A DNA stretch of 64,000 nt from an uncultured Clostridia bacterium (GTDB taxonomy: Bacteria > Bacillota > Clostridia > UMGS1810). The DNA lies in contig CAKSIN010000003.1 of NCBI GenBank assembly GCA_934463115.1, forward strand, positions 93,964-157,963, in the 5' to 3' direction. The notes beneath the pieces are model-generated. The model was not told the origin of the DNA. It ran no database searches and was given only the letters and a program-made list of their open reading frames with translations. The position numbers were made by a program, and so were the translations under genes. Of the stretch, positions 7,967 through 15,931 are shown in pieces; position 1 is the first letter of the stretch, and each line of letters starts with the position of its first letter.

Positions 7967-9676
7967 TTATTTTTTTATACTATCCGACAAAAGTGATATC
8001 AGCCGCTGCTGTTTGGAATACAGGCGTATGATATTAAATACGCGTCTGCGTATCAATCGCGCGTCAAACGGCTCGGTGATATAGTCCGACACACCGAGGT
8101 CATATGCTCTGCGCACACAGTCGGGCGAGCATGCACACGATATCACAATTACCGGAAGGTCGTCCGTAAGCCCTTCTTTATTCATATATTCAAGCACACC
8201 GAATCCGTCGGTTTTCGGCATAACGAGGTCGAGGAGCATAAGTGATATGCTGCCTGCCTGTTCTTTAAGTATTTCGATACATTCTTCGCCGTCTGCCGCC
8301 GTGACTATTCTGTACTCATCGTTCAGAAATTCGCAAAGGAGTTCACGGTTTATTCTGGAATCGTCTGCGATAAGTATCTGCTGTTTGATTTTTTGACTGT
8401 CAAAAACATATTCGTTGTTTTCATTCAACCGAAAAGCTGTTTTTTCGGTTACCACCATATTTTTCTCGTTTTTTGCAATATACATCAGCTTGTCGGCTCT
8501 GAGCACAGCGTCGCCGATTGTTTCATTTTTTGAGGCAACGGCACCTATGCTTACCGACGGCTTTGCTCCGCTGCAGCCGGGGATACATCTGTTTGATATG
8601 TTGCTTTGCACCGATTTGAGTTTTCCCTCCGCTTTATCGATATCGCTCTGCTGCATAATGAGCAAAAATTCGTCACCGCCGTATCGAATCAGAATATCAT
8701 CCGTTTCCATTATGCCGTTTATATTATTCACAAACCATTTGAGCGCCTCATCACCTACGGTATGCCCTTTGGTATCGTTCAGCAGTTTAAAATCATCCAA
8801 ATCAATCATTGCAACGACACATTCATCGCGCTTTTGGCACAATTTTGCCTCATAATACGCTCTGTTGTATGTACCGGTGAGTGCATCGCGGTACGATTTC
8901 CTTTTATATCGCGTAATACGTTTCTTATATTCGTCGGCAATATCGCTTACATCCATCTGCGTCACGGTTATAAAGTTACCTCTGCTGTCCGTATACGAGA
9001 AAATAGCCTTTTTGCTCGCGGTTTTGCCGGAATCGAACCGCATTTCGTAATACACGGAATATGTCCTTTTTGTCTTTAGTTCTTCCGTCACACGCGAAAG
9101 GAGCATCTGTGCGGCAACATCGTCGGCATTATCCTTGGAAACATAGCGGCCGACGATTTTTTTCATAGCTGCATCATAGCTTAGTGAATCATCCCACAGC
9201 CCGCCGGTAACACCGGCATAATTTACGACAAAACGGCCGCAATGCACATCTATATACATCACACCGTCAAAGATTTTGTAAACGCTCTTTTGCAGTGATT
9301 CGGAACGAATGTTTTTGTATATATTGCGATCTGTCACAATAAGGCGGTCATTATCTATCCTGCTGATGGCAATAGTGTACCATGCGGGTTTGTTTTCTTC
9401 CAACTTCAGCCTCAACTCGAATTCCCTGACATTTTCATCGGAATCCAAAAATTTACAGAGTGCTTCCCTGCTCAGATTTTTTTCCCACACACCAACATCT
9501 CCCGGAAAAATCATCGGTTTGTAAAAATTGTACATTTCCTCCGCACTGCACTGCTTTCCAATGCTTTCCGGAAAGTATGAATCATGGAAGACATAAATTT
9601 CGTTTTTCACTCTGTCATATTCCCAAACCGTATCGCAATACAGCTTTAAAATATTTTCAGGCACGTAATTTTCCAT
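7967..9676 (-). CDS. Diguanylate cyclase with C-terminal receiver domain (GGDEF-REC)
   Basis: 569 residues, no membrane segment. The N-terminal ~240 residues look like one or two PAS-type sensor domains (YTIAISRIDNDRLIV; KKAIFSYTDSRGNF). The GGDEF domain (about 255-410) starts DALTGTYNRAYYE and has an intact RYGGDEFLLIM active site. The inhibitory RxxD site upstream reads ETDD, so product inhibition there is probably lost. A receiver (about 445-560) has phospho-Asp in LMLLDLVMPKTDG. It heads the operon from a strong promoter and would be the output of the phosphorelay, making c-di-GMP. Domain order (receiver after GGDEF) is less common than the reverse. Confidence 0.9.
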   Translation of the reverse strand: MENYVPENILKLYCDTVWEYDRVKNEIYVFHDSYFPESIGKQCSAEEMYNFYKPMIFPGDVGVWEKNLSREALCKFLDSDENVREFELRLKLEENKPAWYTIAISRIDNDRLIVTDRNIYKNIRSESLQKSVYKIFDGVMYIDVHCGRFVVNYAGVTGGLWDDSLSYDAAMKKIVGRYVSKDNADDVAAQMLLSRVTEELKTKRTYSVYYEMRFDSGKTASKKAIFSYTDSRGNFITVTQMDVSDIADEYKKRITRYKRKSYRDALTGTYNRAYYEAKLCQKRDECVVAMIDLDDFKLLNDTKGHTVGDEALKWFVNNINGIMETDDILIRYGGDEFLLIMQQSDIDKAEGKLKSVQSNISNRCIPGCSGAKPSVSIGAVASKNETIGDAVLRADKLMYIAKNEKNMVVTEKTAFRLNENNEYVFDSQKIKQQILIADDSRINRELLCEFLNDEYRIVTAADGEECIEILKEQAGSISLMLLDLVMPKTDGFGVLEYMNKEGLTDDLPVIVISCACSPDCVRRAYDLGVSDYITEPFDARLIRRRVFNIIRLYSKQQRLISLLSDSIKK

Positions 9677-9758
9677 GATGTTCCTCCTAAATCATTTTTC
9701 TTTTGTAATCACATATATCAATTTATCAAAATACATTTGTTTGTAATTCAACATACCA

Positions 9759-9787
9759 ATAATACCGCAAATCCGACATTTTGTCAA
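9759..9787 (-). promoter_or_regulatory. Sigma-A promoter of the phosphorelay operon
   Basis: On the minus strand TTGACA (9782-9787), a 17-bp spacer and TATTAT (9759-9764) lie ~85 bp upstream of the GGDEF-receiver gene. The rest of 9677-9838 is AT-rich with no gene or further signal that I can see. Confidence 0.7.
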
Positions 9788-9838
9788 CACCGTGCAAAAG
9801 TTTTATATACATAATTTGCATTTAGCCGAAAGAGAGTA

Positions 9839-9872
9839 ACCCGAACCCGCCTGAAAAGGCATAATTTCGGCA
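9839..9872 (+). repeat. Short repeat, first copy (GAAAAGGCATAATTTCGGCA)
   Basis: GAAAAGGCATAATTTCGGCA at 9853-9872 recurs with one change (GAAAAGACATAATTTCGGCA) at 10571-10590; both are preceded by AACCCG. In the second copy CCGAAA and TTTCGG form a partial palindrome. The pair brackets the BofC-like gene. Role unknown. Confidence 0.6.
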
Positions 9873-9897
9873 TCTTTTGGCTTGTCATCTTCGCAAG

Positions 9898-9981
9898 GCT
9901 GTCGCCTTTCAAGGACGACAAATTGAAAAGACTTCAATTTTTCAAACGTAAGGCATATTGGGTTCGACTCCCGCATGCCTA
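9898..9981 (+). repeat. 84-bp partial copy of the 277-bp inverted-repeat element
   Basis: Nearly identical, in reverse orientation, to 13323-13406 inside the element described there. It ends in the same terminal repeat (GGGTTCGACTCCCGCATGCC, then TA), which reads like a tRNA T-arm and acceptor 3' strand. No other tRNA part is present. The final CTA is the complement of the TAG stop of the gene ending at 9979, so the element end supplies that stop codon. The far end of the element is missing here. Confidence 0.8.
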
Positions 9982-10434
9982 ACTTGAAAAATCTTCTATC
10001 AGCTTATACATTTCGTCAAGACTGTCGGTCTCGATTCCTTTTTTAAGTTTTTCTATATCCGATTCGGTCAGATATTTCGGGTTGATATTGTCCACCTTTT
10101 TGCTCACAGTTTCGCCGCCGGGATAATCGGTTATCGAATATATGCCGTTTTCGTCATATTTAAGAATATATTTTGTAACACGTTTCTGCTCAGTGCCCGG
10201 AGAATCAATTGCATTTGTTTCGGATTTTTTATCGGCGTTACTGTCCTTGTTATGCTCGCCGACACGCTGTATTGAATCGGATTGTGCGCTTAGTCCGATA
10301 TCGGAATCGGGCAAATCATCTTTGTTTTTTTCGGAGATTTTGCTGCCGCTTAATCCGACAAAAACAGAAATACATATTGCCGCAGCAAAAACGGCAAAAA
10401 TTAATCCAACAACAAGTTTTGTAAGATTTTTCAT
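9979..10434 (-). CDS. Membrane-anchored protein with BofC C-terminal-like domain
   Basis: 151 residues: one N-terminal membrane segment (about 6-28), a polar Asp/Ser-rich linker, then a ~60-residue domain. The domain runs from KYILKYDENGIYSI to a final phrase with LKKGIETDS and LIEDFSS. This spacing resembles the BofC C-terminal domain common in clostridial proteins (LPE-D-L-GI-EEL-IEDY pattern). BofC in Bacillus restrains the SpoIVB sporulation protease; clostridial relatives are mostly uncharacterised. The match is by eye and moderate. The stop codon lies in the end of a repeat element. It diverges from the penicillin-binding protein gene. Confidence 0.6.
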   Translation of the reverse strand: MKNLTKLVVGLIFAVFAAAICISVFVGLSGSKISEKNKDDLPDSDIGLSAQSDSIQRVGEHNKDSNADKKSETNAIDSPGTEQKRVTKYILKYDENGIYSITDYPGGETVSKKVDNINPKYLTESDIEKLKKGIETDSLDEMYKLIEDFSS

Positions 10435-10523
10435 ATTTTTCAGGCCTTTTCTATTATTTTTTTACTATTTTTTAGTTTTGCCGTTAATATTTAAACTATT
10501 CGTAAAATAATTGTAACACGAAT

Positions 10524-10551
10524 TTCTTATTTTTGTGGTATGATATATAAT
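10524..10551 (+). promoter_or_regulatory. Putative promoter of the penicillin-binding protein gene
   Basis: TTCTTA (10524-10529), 16-bp spacer, TATAAT (10546-10551). The -10 is perfect and the -35 weak. It lies ~70 bp upstream of the start at 10619. The second short repeat copy (10566-10590) falls in the presumed 5' leader. Confidence 0.5.
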
Positions 10552-10565
10552 AGATAAGTAGAAAC

Positions 10566-10590
10566 AACCCGAAAAGACATAATTTCGGCA
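10566..10590 (+). repeat. Short repeat, second copy
   Basis: AACCCGAAAAGACATAATTT followed by CGGCA; partner of 9839-9872. It sits in the leader of the penicillin-binding protein gene. Confidence 0.55.
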
Positions 10591-10618
10591 GCACACCCAC
10601 AGAAACGGAGTGTTTTTC

Positions 10619-13015
10619 ATGGACAATCTTGATAAAGTACGCAAGCGTCAGGATTCAGACGCAAAAAAGAAAGGCAGGACATCCGATTTGGCAGCGTCGC
10701 AGAATGCAGCGACGTCCGGAAAAAAACGGCTGTCTCCAGCGGCAATAAAAAAACGCAAAAGAAAAAGAAGAAAAAGAATCATAGGCAATATTATAAAAAT
10801 AATAATACTGCTTGTTATTGCTGCGATCATTTTTTCGTTTATATGGATAGCGACAAATATTGATTTTTCCTTTGGCGATAACCTTAGTTCCATGAATCTG
10901 AATCTTTCGTCGAGCGTGTATTATCTCGACGAAGTGGGCAACCCGAAACGCTACGAACAGTTCGTTGCCGCCGAAAACCGTATATGGGTAAGCATCGACA
11001 AGATTCCCGACAACCTTGCCGACGCATTCGTTGCAATAGAGGATCAGCGATTCTACAAACATCACGGTGTGGATTTAAAACGAACCACCGGCGCGGTGCT
11101 GAACTATGTGCTGAAAGGCGATTCGTCATACGGCGGCAGTACAATAACCCAGCAGCTTGTTAAAAATATTACAAACGACAACGAGCGCACAAAAGCAAGA
11201 AAAATCCGTGAAATGATACGCTCTGTAATTCTTGAATCCAAAGTAAGCAAAGAACAGATTCTCGAAATGTACATGAATACAATCTATTTGGGCGAGGGAG
11301 CAAACGGAGTCGAATCGGCGGCGAATGTTTATTTTTCGAAAGATGTTTCGGAACTGTCACTTGCGGAATGTGCATGCATAGCCGGAATAACACAGTATCC
11401 GTCAACATTTGATCCGTTGATAAACCCCGACAAAAACGAAGCAAAGCGCAAAGTTGTGCTGAAGAAAATGCTTGAACTCGGATATATTGACGATAACGAA
11501 TATCAAGAGGCAGTGGATGAAAAGCTTAAATTCAAAGTCGGCGGTGAAAAGGAAAGACGCGTTCAGTCATACTTTTTGGATAACCTGTTTGAACAGCTCC
11601 TCGACGACCTCAAGGACAAGGGTTACTCCGAGCAGTTTGCCACAAACCTTATTTATAACGGCGGACTCAAGATATACTCTACAGTTGATCCCGATGTTCA
11701 GTCGGCAATGGAAGATTACTACGAAAAAAGTCCAAACTTCCCCACTATTTCCGGCAGCAAACAGCCACAGAGTGCAATGGTAATAATTGATCCGCAAACC
11801 GGTGAAGTTAAAGGAATTATCGGCGGCCGCGGTGAAAAAAACGGAAACCGTGTGCTTAACCGCGCCACACAAACAAAACGTCAGCCCGGTTCATCAATAA
11901 AACCGCTCAGCGTTTATTCGCCTGCCGTTGATTTGGGAATAATTACTCCTGCAACAACTATAGAGGATTCCAAACTTGAAATCGGAGACTGGGCACCGAC
12001 AAACTCCGACAAAAAATACCACGGCTACGTGAGCGCAAGAAAAGCGCTTAATCATTCGTATAATATCCCGGCAGTTCGTATTCTGGAAGAAGTGACGGTT
12101 GATAAATCCTTTGACTATCTCACAGAAAAGCTGCATATAGACACAATTGTATCCAAGGTGGAAAAAGGCGGAAAGGTATACAGCGACAAAAACCTTTCGT
12201 CACTGGCACTGGGCGGACTTACAAACGGTGTAACCGTTATGGACATGACGGCTGCGTATGCGTCACTGGCAAATAAGGGTGTGTATATTGAACCGCACGT
12301 TTACACAAAGGTGTACGATGCCGACGGCAGAGTGCTGATAGAAAAGAAACCAAAAACAAACCATGCTTTCAGCGAGGAAACGGCATTTATAATAAGCGAT
12401 ATGCTGTCCACCGTTGTACAGAACGGTACGGGCTACGGCGCAGCTATATCCAACATGGACACATGCGGCAAAACAGGAACTACAGATGACGACCACGACA
12501 GATGGTTTATAGGCTACACCCCATACTATGTGGGCGCTGTGTGGTTTGGATACGACACACAAAAGTCCATTGCATATTACGGAACAAACCCGTCACTTAC
12601 AATATGGAAAAATATTATGACACAAATTCATAAACCTCTCCCGGCAAAACATTTCAAACAACCGTCCGGAGTGGAAAAAATGTCCGTGTGCACAAACAGC
12701 GGAAAAAAGCCGACGTATTCATGCAGCAGGGCAACCGACTATGTGAATATCAAATTCGCAAAATCGGAGTGCAGCGGAAAACACGAATATATCGGCACAA
12801 AGAGCAAACACAGCTATAGCGGACAATCATCGTATTCAACAAAAAAGCCGACGACAAGCAATAAAACGGATGACGAAAGTACGAGTACAGCGGAATCAGG
12901 GCAACCGCCGACAGGCACAGGAAATGATGACGGTTCGCAAAAAGGTGACTCAAACGAGGGAATTATAAAATTGCCGCCGGCCGATAATTCCAACGCGGCA
13001 ACGGCAGCACAGTAA
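10619..13015 (+). CDS. Class A penicillin-binding protein (PBP1A family)
   Basis: Bifunctional peptidoglycan glycosyltransferase/transpeptidase, 798 residues. I took ATG 10619, 8 nt after ACGGAG; the in-frame GTG at 10610 overlaps that site. A Lys/Arg-rich cytoplasmic tail precedes the membrane segment (about 54-79). The GT51 domain has EDQRFYKHHG (Glu141) and GGSTITQQL (172-180). The transpeptidase has SSIK (Ser425), SYN (in NHSYNIPA) and KTGTT (Lys618). The C-terminus is a Ser/Thr/Lys-rich low-complexity tail after a small Cys-containing segment (SVCTNSGKKPTYSC). All catalytic motifs are intact. Confidence 0.95.
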   Translation: MDNLDKVRKRQDSDAKKKGRTSDLAASQNAATSGKKRLSPAAIKKRKRKRRKRIIGNIIKIIILLVIAAIIFSFIWIATNIDFSFGDNLSSMNLNLSSSVYYLDEVGNPKRYEQFVAAENRIWVSIDKIPDNLADAFVAIEDQRFYKHHGVDLKRTTGAVLNYVLKGDSSYGGSTITQQLVKNITNDNERTKARKIREMIRSVILESKVSKEQILEMYMNTIYLGEGANGVESAANVYFSKDVSELSLAECACIAGITQYPSTFDPLINPDKNEAKRKVVLKKMLELGYIDDNEYQEAVDEKLKFKVGGEKERRVQSYFLDNLFEQLLDDLKDKGYSEQFATNLIYNGGLKIYSTVDPDVQSAMEDYYEKSPNFPTISGSKQPQSAMVIIDPQTGEVKGIIGGRGEKNGNRVLNRATQTKRQPGSSIKPLSVYSPAVDLGIITPATTIEDSKLEIGDWAPTNSDKKYHGYVSARKALNHSYNIPAVRILEEVTVDKSFDYLTEKLHIDTIVSKVEKGGKVYSDKNLSSLALGGLTNGVTVMDMTAAYASLANKGVYIEPHVYTKVYDADGRVLIEKKPKTNHAFSEETAFIISDMLSTVVQNGTGYGAAISNMDTCGKTGTTDDDHDRWFIGYTPYYVGAVWFGYDTQKSIAYYGTNPSLTIWKNIMTQIHKPLPAKHFKQPSGVEKMSVCTNSGKKPTYSCSRATDYVNIKFAKSECSGKHEYIGTKSKHSYSGQSSYSTKKPTTSNKTDDESTSTAESGQPPTGTGNDDGSQKGDSNEGIIKLPPADNSNAATAAQ

Positions 13016-13043
13016 TTTAATGCGGGAGCGGAACGTTTTCAAA

Positions 13044-13090
13044 CTCCCTCAGTCAGCTTACGCTGACAGCTCCCTCTGAGATGGAGCCTT
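13044..13090 (+). repeat. Short hairpin repeat H1 (CTCCCTCAGTCAGC type)
   Basis: CTCCCTCAGTCAGC-TTAC-GCTGAC then AGCTCCCTC and a partial GGAGCC arm. GTCAGC pairs with GCTGAC, and CTCCCTC can pair with the following GAG-GGAG. Copies H2 (23339) and H3 (32368) have the same layout. Each is followed within ~50-100 bp by a large foldback element. Similar sequences are, to my knowledge, common between genes of gut Clostridia. Confidence 0.75.
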
Positions 13091-13140
13091 AATAGTGCAC
13101 CTTACGTCACTTTTGAAAATAAACTAACTTCCCTGCCGCG

Positions 13141-13654
13141 GAAAATTACCCCTCCGCCGTTCGGCCTTGAAAGCGAGCAGCTGACGTGTTGCACGAAAAA
13201 AAACCGTACACAGCGCAAATTCAATACCGAACATAATCTTCTTCCATTATTTCGGTATTGAATTTAGGCAAACGAGCTGCAATGATTTTGCAGCCTTTTG
13301 CCGGCGCGTATTGTACGGTTTCTAGGCATACGGGAGTCGAACCCAATATGCCTTACGTTTGAAAAATTGAAGTCTTTTCAATTTGTCGTCCTTGAAAGGC
13401 GACAGCCTGTCTGCGTCCTCCGCATTGAAAATCCAATAAATTTTTCTAAACGTAAGGTCGCAGAGTTTAAAAATAGGAAATTTTGAAATAAGACAAAGAA
13501 AATTCAAGAATTATACGGTCGTATATTTGCAGAATTTTCTGCAGTATTATGCGAAATTTCCATTTTTAAACCACATCGGGTTCGATTCTCGTATGCCTAA
13601 GTGCATAACACGTCCTGCAAGATTTCATAGCCGTGAGGCGGAGGAGAAATTTTC
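13141..13654 (+). repeat. Foldback element copy E1, interrupted by a 277-bp insertion
   Basis: Arms AAAATTACCCCTCCGCC and GGCGGAGGAGAAATTTT pair at the ends. The inner helix AACCGTACA/TGTACGGTT encloses the apical helix AAATTCAATACCGAA/TTCGGTATTGAATTT, whose loop carries ACATAATCTTCTTCC. A side hairpin (GAGCTGCAATGA/TTTGCAGCC) replaces the GGCGCGA type seen elsewhere. Without the insertion at 13323-13599 it is ~237 bp and nearly the same as copy E7. The right end is 3 nt from the stop of the gene ending at 13658. This element, its insertion and H1 fill the 13016-13657 gap, which holds no gene. Confidence 0.85.
13323..13599. mobile_element. 277-bp non-coding insertion with 22-bp terminal inverted repeats
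   Basis: The ends are TAGGCATACGGGAGTCGAAC (13323, continuing CC) and its inverse ending at 13599, matching in 20 of 22 bases. Each end starts or finishes with TA, as expected if a TA target is duplicated in Tc1/IS630 fashion. Insertion is shown by comparison with E7, where the flanks join directly: copy E1 reads ACGGTTTC|insert|AGTGCATAACACG against ACGGCTTTTTGAGTGCAAAACACG in E7. The terminal repeats read as a tRNA T-arm plus acceptor strand. No open frame long enough for a transposase exists, so it would be MITE-like and moved in trans. Confidence 0.75.
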
Positions 13655-13657
13655 CAC

Positions 13658-15814
13658 TTAATCATACACAAAATACCTTGCGCCCTTTGCCGGAATATCC
13701 AGCTGAACACTCTTTTTCCCGTTCACGGTTTTTCCGCCAAAATAAAGTTCAAACGAAACATCATTTTTCGGAAATACACCCACAATACGGTTGTCGGCAT
13801 ACACCGTACATTCTTCCGGCGCAATGAGACGGCAGCCGCTTTCTGCGGCAAGCGCTCTGAATTCACCGGACATCATTGACGGAAATGCACACAACACACT
13901 TGTGCCACCGTTGTGCTGCATTTTTGCACACATGATTTTTCCGTTCGGGTAACGGCTAATTATTTCCGAGTTGCCGTCATCGGCAATTTCAATAAGCGGA
14001 AAATCTTTTTCCAGCTTTTGAACAGGTCCGAATTTGTATTGCGCTATTTTGTAACCAAACTCTTCCGGCTTGTAATCGTATTCAAATTCCTTTATGCTGA
14101 ATCCCGTAATATCCCGCGTATTTTCAAGTGAAAAATCCGGTGACAGAATTCCTGCCGCATAATTCCAGATATATGTTTTTCCCTCGGCATTGTCGGCAAG
14201 AATTTTGCGCAGCTTTGCATCAATGCAAAATGCATTGGCAAACACAATCATCTTATATCCGGAAATATCGGCAGTATATAAATCCGACAAACGCAGTGTA
14301 TCTGTCGGCGCTCCGCAAAGCCGAACCTCGGATTGCAAGTTGTACAAAAGACCTCCGGTAAGACCATAGCTTGCCGACATCGACTTTATTGAATTTTCAT
14401 CCACGACAATCAATATTTCCGCCGTGCTCCTGTGCGGTGCTTTGGCATTAATTTGCTTCTGAACTTCGCTAAGCTCCTTTATAAGCGACATAATCTCCGG
14501 CATATCATACCAGCCTTCACCCAAATCCATCCACCAGAATCCCTGGTCTGTCGAAAGATTCTTGACTCCCTCGCGCGTTACCAGCGTGAGAGTTTCAAAC
14601 AGATTTTCCGCTCTGCCCTCACGTTTGTCCAAGTGCGTCCAGTTGTCTATCTCATCGAGCCAAACTTTCTTTTTGTTAATGGAATATGTAGGTCCCTGCT
14701 CACCGCCGGGCTCACCGGCAAGCGTGCGGAAATATGCCTTTGGCGATGCAACAAAATCTATATACGGCGATGAAAGCACATAATCAATATCACAATGCGA
14801 CATATATGCCGACTGCGGCATATATATGTAACCGTAGAATATTCCGGCAGCCGCATTCCCATCAGTTTTTTCCTTTACTACCCGACAGAATGTCTCGCAT
14901 GCGACAGCATTCGCGCGCGATGAAAATTCATTGTAATCACGGCATATCACATTGTGCGCATCATCGTAAAAAAGCTCACGCAGGCTGCTCTTTACCGAGT
15001 CGCGCTGCCAAACCGACGGGACTTCGATATCATCCATTGAATCGAATCCCCATTTTTCAAGCAACTTCTGCTCACTGCCGTACTTTTCGAGACCAAAATT
15101 CACAAACATACGCGTATTTGTTTTGCCGAAATCGCCGCGGCGGTCATCCCTTGCACGCCATCCGCCCCAAAGGCACGTTTCACCGCATTGCCCGTATGCA
15201 ATGTGATACCCGATTATCTGATCGGCATACGGCGAGTTTTGAATGTGTTCAATAAGCCGCGCAAGTGCTTCGGACGCGTCGGCAAGCCATTTTGGCGAAG
15301 AAAAGCTCTGCAGTCCTATTGTTCCTCCGACATTCGGACGCGTGTCGACAAAGCTGCCGTCACCGCCGTTCACCGCATATCCGTGAGCACAGTTGAATCC
15401 GAACCAATCATGCTCACTGCTGCCGACAAGCGACGCTATTTCCTGCTTCGTCAAATCCTTTCCGTTTTCATACACAAACGTGTCTGCCGGATTTGCCCTG
15501 CACCAATCCGGCGGAACGTTGAGTTTAACACGCGGCATGTACAGCATATTCGGATTAGAATCCAAAAGAGCCGAAAGTGTTTCGTCCGTAAGACGGTAAT
15601 CATATTTATCCACACCAACCCAGCCGGAATGGAGAATGGTTGTGTGATACTTTATTTCGGCATCCTCAAACTGTTTGTGAAATTTTCTGTACTTTTCGTA
15701 ATTCCGCGAAAAAACTATCTGATTTCCGTTTTCATCGGCGCGCGGTGGATCATAGCAAAAACCGAGCCGCGACCAAAAAAACGGACTGTGTCTCAAGTAT
15801 TCCTGATTTTTCAT
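13658..15814 (-). CDS. Glycoside hydrolase, beta-galactosidase (GH42)-like
   Basis: 718 residues from ATG 15814 (MKNQEYLRHSPFF), chosen because AAAGGA lies 8 nt upstream; longer in-frame starts lack one. The N-terminal ~450 residues look like a TIM-barrel glycosidase. SPKWLADASEALARL, IIGYHIAYGQCGET (a candidate acid-base Glu) and KVWLDEIDNWTHL (a candidate nucleophile Glu) resemble GH42-type catalytic strands. The C-terminal half contains a trimerisation-like domain (YKMIVFANAFCIDAKLRKIL) and a small beta domain. No signal peptide, so probably cytoplasmic. It follows the PHP gene by ~117 bp. Family assignment is by eye. Confidence 0.7.
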   Translation of the reverse strand: MKNQEYLRHSPFFWSRLGFCYDPPRADENGNQIVFSRNYEKYRKFHKQFEDAEIKYHTTILHSGWVGVDKYDYRLTDETLSALLDSNPNMLYMPRVKLNVPPDWCRANPADTFVYENGKDLTKQEIASLVGSSEHDWFGFNCAHGYAVNGGDGSFVDTRPNVGGTIGLQSFSSPKWLADASEALARLIEHIQNSPYADQIIGYHIAYGQCGETCLWGGWRARDDRRGDFGKTNTRMFVNFGLEKYGSEQKLLEKWGFDSMDDIEVPSVWQRDSVKSSLRELFYDDAHNVICRDYNEFSSRANAVACETFCRVVKEKTDGNAAAGIFYGYIYMPQSAYMSHCDIDYVLSSPYIDFVASPKAYFRTLAGEPGGEQGPTYSINKKKVWLDEIDNWTHLDKREGRAENLFETLTLVTREGVKNLSTDQGFWWMDLGEGWYDMPEIMSLIKELSEVQKQINAKAPHRSTAEILIVVDENSIKSMSASYGLTGGLLYNLQSEVRLCGAPTDTLRLSDLYTADISGYKMIVFANAFCIDAKLRKILADNAEGKTYIWNYAAGILSPDFSLENTRDITGFSIKEFEYDYKPEEFGYKIAQYKFGPVQKLEKDFPLIEIADDGNSEIISRYPNGKIMCAKMQHNGGTSVLCAFPSMMSGEFRALAAESGCRLIAPEECTVYADNRIVGVFPKNDVSFELYFGGKTVNGKKSVQLDIPAKGARYFVYD

Positions 15815-15931
15815 GTCGGTATATCCTTTCATACTGCATTTATTGTATAACAAGTTCATTATACACTGCATAACAGGCGTGTCAATGCATGTGTTGAAAA
15901 TCATACCTAAATTTGCAGATTTTTCGCAAAA

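Noticed and set aside
9961..9981. tRNA gene suggested by GGGTTCGACTCCCG
   Set aside because: Only a T-arm-like segment is present; no D-arm, anticodon arm or matching 5' acceptor strand lies upstream, and the same sequence forms the ends of a repeat element.
10610..10618. GTG start for the penicillin-binding protein
   Set aside because: It overlaps the ACGGAG ribosome site; the ATG at 10619 is correctly spaced.
13141..13654. Integron attC site array
   Set aside because: The fold is longer, lacks the RYYYAAC/GTTRRRY core sites, and no integrase or cassette array is present.
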